Source: Acidobacteriota bacterium
GTDB lineage: Bacteria; Acidobacteriota; Terriglobia; Acidiferrales; UBA7541
Length of the DNA: 8,533 nt
Reading direction: 5' to 3'
Assembly: GCA_003224515.1 (NCBI GenBank)
Contig: QHZC01000014.1
Location: 1-8,533, forward strand
The notes beneath the pieces are model-generated. The model saw nothing but the letters and a program-made list of their open reading frames with translations. It ran no database searches and was not told the origin of the DNA. The position numbers were made by a program, and so were the translations under genes. Below, piece after piece: positions 6,421 through 8,533 of this stretch (positions within the stretch are counted from its first letter, which is position 1; each line of letters opens with the position of its first letter).

Positions 6421-6491
6421 TTACTTCAGCGGAGGACAACGAAGACACTTCACTTTCGGGCTATCCGCCCGTAGGTCTTTTGGGCGAGAGA

Positions 6492-6520
6492 AATATATAT
6501 TATGCCGGAGAGAAAGGCAA
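6492..6520 (-). promoter_or_regulatory. Promoter inside the IS relic, reading toward the lipoprotein gene
   Basis: On the minus strand, -35 TTGCCT (6515-6520, four of six), a 17-nt spacer, and -10 TATATT (6492-6497, five of six) within the only AT-rich island of the area. It would have served tnpB in the intact element. A transcript from about 6485 would run through the hairpins into the TTG at 6269, a leader of about 215 nt. Confidence 0.5.
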
Positions 6521-6521
6521 T

Positions 6522-6561
6522 CGCTTACCCCGCCCTGAACGGCTGAACGGCGGGGCTTGCG
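6522..6561 (-). repeat. Left-end hairpin of the IS relic, with a tandem 8-nt duplication in its loop
   Basis: Arms CCCCGCC (6528-6534) and GGCGGGG (6549-6555) pair perfectly, and CGC (6522-6524) pairs with GCG (6559-6561) below a 3x3 internal loop. The loop and the start of the right arm contain CTGAACGG twice in tandem (6535-6542 and 6543-6550). One copy would give a compact 6-nt loop, so the second looks like a slippage duplication. Lying just after the EcsC gene, the hairpin may also slow or stop its transcript, though no U-run follows directly. Confidence 0.6.
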
Positions 6562-6573
6562 CTCACTATTTGG

Positions 6574-7290
6574 TCAACCAGCGGTCGCTAGATGAACGGG
6601 AGCCGCAGTATATGCCGGAGGGGGCGTCGAAGCTTTCGCTTCCAGATGCTTGGCACGAAGGTGGCGCTGTACGCGGCGGCCCCAGCTCCTCACAAACGAA
6701 AAATTCAGTGCGCCGCCGATGGCCGAGCTGGCGAGCGGGAGGAGTCGTCCAGCCCACTTTTCCGCAGTTTCCGCGCCAATCTTTAGGGCCAACCGTTCCG
6801 CGATGCGCGGGGCCAGTTTTTCGAGAATCTGTTTTTCAGCCAAATCTTTGCCGTAATCGATGCCGGAGGCGGCCGCGGCCGCCTTCCACATTTCAATCCT
6901 TTGATCGCGGCCGTGAGCTTCAAATCCGTAGAGCAGGGAGAGGCGTTGGATGAGCCGCAGCGTGATTACCGTGAGCAGGCTAGCATCCGGCAAAAACGTG
7001 ATCATGCCTCCGAAGCCGAATCCCGCGCCTTCGGCAAGCGCCAGGCGTTCGGCATCGCGAATCAGCGCCGTAGCAATGGCGTCCAGGCGCTCCATGGGGA
7101 CGTCTTTCATTCGCCGAAAGTTTGGAACCCACAAGCCGTGCTTGTTCGCGAGCTGACGCCGGAAGTCTTCCGGGTCAATCTCAATCGAACGCACCCCGCG
7201 GAGAACACCAAACCGCAGCAGGCGGCTGAAAGTGCGTCCCGCCAGCGATTCTTTGACCGTGCTATGTAACTCTGCCACGCCTATAGGCAT
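6574..7290 (-). CDS. EcsC-family protein
   Basis: A 238-residue protein from the ATG at 7290; a TTG nine codons further up (7317) is the alternative, and neither has a good ribosome binding site. The EcsC-family pattern is clear: residues 76-124 (LIRDAERLALAEGAGFGFGG, then PDASLLTVITLRLIQRLSLL YGFE), a helical middle (KDLAEKQILEKLAPRIAERL), and the closing block at 184-215 (LPLASSAIGGALNFSFVRSW, then GRRVQRHLRAKHL). The family is named after Bacillus EcsC, encoded with the EcsAB ABC transporter, but its molecular function is unknown; no transporter genes are nearby here. Two hydrophobic stretches (about 87-120 and 183-200) suggest membrane association. The last 20 or so residues are a low-complexity Ala/Pro/Thr tail. 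The TGA stop lies inside TTGAC, the presumed insertion target of the adjoining IS relic. Confidence 0.85.
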   Translation of the reverse strand: MPIGVAELHSTVKESLAGRTFSRLLRFGVLRGVRSIEIDPEDFRRQLANKHGLWVPNFRRMKDVPMERLDAIATALIRDAERLALAEGAGFGFGGMITFLPDASLLTVITLRLIQRLSLLYGFEAHGRDQRIEMWKAAAAASGIDYGKDLAEKQILEKLAPRIAERLALKIGAETAEKWAGRLLPLASSAIGGALNFSFVRSWGRRVQRHLRAKHLEAKASTPPPAYTAAPVHLATAG

Positions 7291-7414
7291 CCTAATGCGG
7301 TTAGAATCGCCTTGCAACCATCGCGTTGCACGGCCTGTACCCGTGGTACCAGCCCGGTGTACCCCGAAAAGGGGGGGAGTTAGCAGGAACGCGGCAAGAA
7401 AACGGCAGTTCTAC

Positions 7415-7442
7415 TTGACGCGGCGCGGCTTTTCGGTAAACT
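7415..7442 (+). promoter_or_regulatory. Sigma70-type promoter giving a leaderless transcript
   Basis: -35 TTGACG (7415-7420, five of six), a 16-nt spacer, and -10 TAAACT (7437-7442, four of six; the same -10 as the operon promoter at 4338). Transcription should begin around 7449-7454, at or a few bases before the ATG at 7454. The divergent EcsC gene starts at 7290, so this 163-nt gap carries both control regions; a short hairpin (CCCC-GAAAA-GGGG, 7362-7374 region) lies in it. Confidence 0.6.
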
Positions 7443-7453
7443 GCATTTTCTCT

Positions 7454-7741
7454 ATGGCCACGATGCCACAATTCGTTCCCTCCGAAGTCGTGCACGATCT
7501 TGACTTCCCGCAGCGCGAAGCTGCTTTTTTCTATGGCCTGTTCTTGCGCGGGCATTCCGCGGACAAGTTGCGGCGAGACATCGAAGTGCCCCCGGTGGTC
7601 CTCGCGAAGTGGCACCGCGAGGCAGAACGCGACCCACAGCTTCGCGACATATTTACCCGCATGGTGGATTACCGCCGTCACGTCCTGGCCATCTTCGATA
7701 TTCTTGTGGGCTCGGACAGTCACCACCTGCGCGTTCAGTAG
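7454..7741 (+). CDS. Small HTH-like conserved hypothetical protein
   Basis: A 95-residue protein from the ATG at 7454. The open frame runs far upstream to 7232, but that part overlaps the divergent EcsC gene and precedes the promoter, so I reject it; a second ATG at 7463 is possible. Residues 19-52 (PQREAAFFYGLFLRGHSADK, then LRRDIEVPPVVLAKW) have the spacing of a helix-turn-helix: helix, GHS turn, helix, VPP turn, recognition-type helix ending in a Trp. Residues 53-85 form another amphipathic helix (LRDIFTRMVDYRRHVLAIFD). There is no signal peptide, so it acts in the cytoplasm. Similar short 'FYGLFLRGHS' proteins seem common in Acidobacteriota (recollection, not searched). DNA binding, for example as a small regulator, is inference. 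No Shine-Dalgarno is visible, which fits the leaderless promoter. A terminator follows 20 nt after the stop. Confidence 0.75.
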   Translation: MATMPQFVPSEVVHDLDFPQREAAFFYGLFLRGHSADKLRRDIEVPPVVLAKWHREAERDPQLRDIFTRMVDYRRHVLAIFDILVGSDSHHLRVQ

Positions 7742-7761
7742 GCGCGACTTGGTTTGCTGCC

Positions 7762-7805
7762 ACCGGGCAGAATTCCCGATCTGCTTCTGGCGGAGCCCGG
7801 TCTTT
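7762..7805 (+). terminator. Rho-independent terminator after the small HTH-like gene
   Basis: Arms ACCGGGC (7762-7768) and GCCCGGT (7795-7801) form a 7-bp GC-rich stem, followed by CTTTAAT. The 26-nt loop contains a smaller foldback (AGA/TCT around TTCCCGA, extendable with the neighbouring GC pair). The U-run is short, so efficiency is uncertain, but position and orientation suit the end of this gene. Confidence 0.5.
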
Positions 7806-7860
7806 AATCCGCCCGATTTCCCCTGTACCTTCGTTCAGGTCAAAAATTGTCAGGCAACCA

Positions 7861-7889
7861 AACCGACTTACCAGTGATCTAACCGACTT
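7861..7889 (+). repeat. Pair of 9-nt direct repeats upstream of the GWxTD gene
   Basis: AACCGACTT occurs at 7861-7869 and 7881-7889, exactly 20 nt apart (about two helical turns) and 40-68 nt ahead of the -35 box at 7929. The spacing suits a regulator bound on one face of the DNA. Only two copies exist, so it is not a CRISPR array. Confidence 0.4.
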
Positions 7890-7928
7890 CTGGGGGACAA
7901 GTGTCAGAAAATGAAGGGATTCCTCTGA

Positions 7929-7957
7929 TTGACGGGGAACTAGTCTGGGGTTAGAGT
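7929..7957 (+). promoter_or_regulatory. Sigma70-type promoter of the GWxTD gene
   Basis: -35 TTGACG (7929-7934, five of six), a 17-nt spacer, and -10 TAGAGT (7952-7957, four of six). Transcription would start near 7964, leaving a 23-nt leader with the ribosome binding site GAGGTG at 7976-7981. Confidence 0.6.
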
Positions 7958-7986
7958 CGGAGTGTCCAAAACTCTGAGGTGTCTCG

Positions 7987-8533
7987 ATGTCAAGGGTAGT
8001 ACGGACCCTGTTCGTTGCCATTTTTTCGCTCGCCATCGCTATTGCCATTCCATTGGTTTCCACCGGGAAGGCGCAGGATCCGGGAGCCTCTCCGCTACCC
8101 CAAAAGTTGGGCAAAGAAGCAAAGCGCAGGATGAAGAGGACGCTGAAGGAGCTCGACAGCGCCTACCGCCAATGGCTCACAGAAGACGTCACCTACATCA
8201 TCTCTCCCGACGAGCGCAACGCTTTCCTTCAGCTGGATACCAACGAAGAGCGTGAACAATTCATCGAGCAGTTCTGGCTGCGGCGCAGCAGCAATCCCGA
8301 CCTTCCCGAAAACGATTTTAAAGAAGAGCATTACCGCCGGATTGCCTACGCCAACGAACACTTTGCTTCCGGCATCCCGGGTTGGAAAACCGATCGCGGC
8401 CGCATGTACATCATGTGGGGGCCGGCGGATGAGGTTGAATCCCACCCGACGGGCGGCACTTACGACCGGCCGATGGAAGAGGGCGGGGGCTCGACGAGTA
8501 CTTATCCGTGGGAAACATGGCGCTGGCGCTACC
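7987..8533 (+). CDS. GWxTD domain-containing exported protein, N-terminal part, cut by the window edge
   Basis: The ATG at 7987 follows GAGGTG at five bases' spacing. The 182 residues visible begin with a signal peptide (1-29: basic SRVVR, then FVAIFSLAIAIAIPLV, ending GKA before QDPG). The GWxTD domain follows: LKELDSAYRQWLTEDVTYII, then EREQFIEQFWLRR, then the name-giving GWKTDRGRMYIMWGPADEVE with GWKTD at 132-136, and YPWETWRWRY at the edge. This domain is characteristic of exported proteins in Acidobacteriota and related phyla; its function is not known, and relatives often carry further C-terminal parts that this window does not show. The domain is intact as far as it goes. The gene is set apart from the preceding one by a terminator and has its own promoter. 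Confidence 0.9.
   Translation, partial: MSRVVRTLFVAIFSLAIAIAIPLVSTGKAQDPGASPLPQKLGKEAKRRMKRTLKELDSAYRQWLTEDVTYIISPDERNAFLQLDTNEEREQFIEQFWLRRSSNPDLPENDFKEEHYRRIAYANEHFASGIPGWKTDRGRMYIMWGPADEVESHPTGGTYDRPMEEGGGSTSTYPWETWRWRY

Larger units (their letters stand above)
6327..6485 (-). ncRNA. Omega-RNA-like scaffold remnant, also the apparent leader of the lipoprotein gene
   Basis: In TnpB-type elements the 3' end of tnpB plus the right end is transcribed as the omega RNA that guides TnpB, with the guide read from flanking DNA. The structured part is present here (right-end hairpins, GGATATCAA terminus), and a promoter at 6492-6520 would start RNA near 6485. The guide would be the first bases after 6327, reading AGCAAAGGGTCCTGCC. 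No TnpB is encoded in the window, so activity would need one in trans. The 5' boundary is set only by the predicted promoter. Confidence 0.4.
6327..6572 (-). mobile_element. Internally deleted IS200/IS605-family (TnpB-type) element, about 246 bp
   Basis: This stretch between two minus-strand genes holds no complete gene. Read on the minus strand it has, in order: the sequence TTGAC (6573-6577), a common target for this family; a left-end hairpin (6522-6561); a promoter; a short in-frame scrap of TnpB-like C-terminal tail (GGCGEEPAEEIPAKRAGTP then stop at 6361); and two subterminal hairpins ending in GGATATCAA at 6327. The tail and the GTAGGAATCCCCGCC...GGATATCAA end closely resemble those of IS200/IS605 elements carrying tnpB (from memory of the family). 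Neither tnpA nor the body of tnpB is present, so it is a non-autonomous, PATE-like derivative that could move only with a transposase supplied from elsewhere. Exact ends are inferred from the family pattern. Confidence 0.6.

Noticed and set aside
6294..6953. Plus-strand open frame of 219 codons across the IS relic and EcsC
   Set aside because: It runs antisense through the conserved EcsC C-terminus and the hairpins; no ribosome binding site or family motif.
7232..7453. Upstream extension of the small HTH-like gene
   Set aside because: It overlaps the divergent EcsC start and would place the promoter at 7415-7442 inside the coding region; homologous-looking sequence begins only near residue 10 of the short form.
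7861..7889. CRISPR-like repeat-spacer pattern
   Set aside because: Only two 9-nt copies; far too short and too few for an array.

Overview
The window is GC-rich, densely coded bacterial DNA. Its gene content points to a member of the Acidobacteriota: a secreted GWxTD-domain protein, a neprilysin-type M13 peptidase, a CYCXC protein with a Cys-X-Cys-X-Cys core, and a small 'FYGLFLRGHS'-type helical protein. The assignment rests on family content only, because there is no rRNA or tRNA gene here. Most products carry a signal peptide, a lipobox or a membrane segment, so the region is largely a cell-envelope locus.

Layout, left to right. (1) 1-1494, minus: an M13 zinc metallopeptidase gene running off the left edge. 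It is split into two frames at about 1058, and the join looks like an internal deletion of roughly 20 codons rather than one lost base. (2) 1642-4309, minus: a tight three-gene operon. Its order is a PA2779-like small membrane protein, a secreted C39-like cysteine peptidase, and a TPR protein with an Omp85-like outer-membrane barrel that starts at a GTG overlapping the peptidase stop. A good sigma70-type promoter lies at 4338-4366, next to a 12-nt palindrome. (3) 4416-4913, minus: a CYCXC-family protein. (4) 5025-6269, minus: a lipoprotein joining a TPR-like helical part to an SMP-30/gluconolactonase-like beta-propeller, with a TTG start. (5) 6327-6572: a gene-free stretch that looks like an internally deleted IS200/IS605 (TnpB-type) element. 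It has a left-end hairpin, a promoter, a scrap of tnpB C-terminal coding sequence, and right-end/omega-RNA-like hairpins. (6) 6574-7290, minus: an EcsC-family protein whose stop codon lies inside the TTGAC presumed target of that element. (7) 7454-7741, plus: a 95-residue HTH-like protein on an apparently leaderless transcript, followed by a terminator. (8) 7987 to the right edge, plus: the N-terminal part of a GWxTD protein with a clear promoter and ribosome binding site.

The item closest to a new system is the PA2779-like / C39 peptidase / TPR-Omp85 operon. The first two proteins resemble a pair known from Proteobacteria. Here the TPR part is carried on a predicted outer-membrane barrel and translationally coupled to the peptidase, which suggests a periplasmic processing and outer-membrane export or assembly module. 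The second notable point is the IS200/IS605 relic, whose promoter and structured RNA end now form the apparent 5' leader of the beta-propeller lipoprotein gene. Functions are inferred from motif recognition; no search was run.
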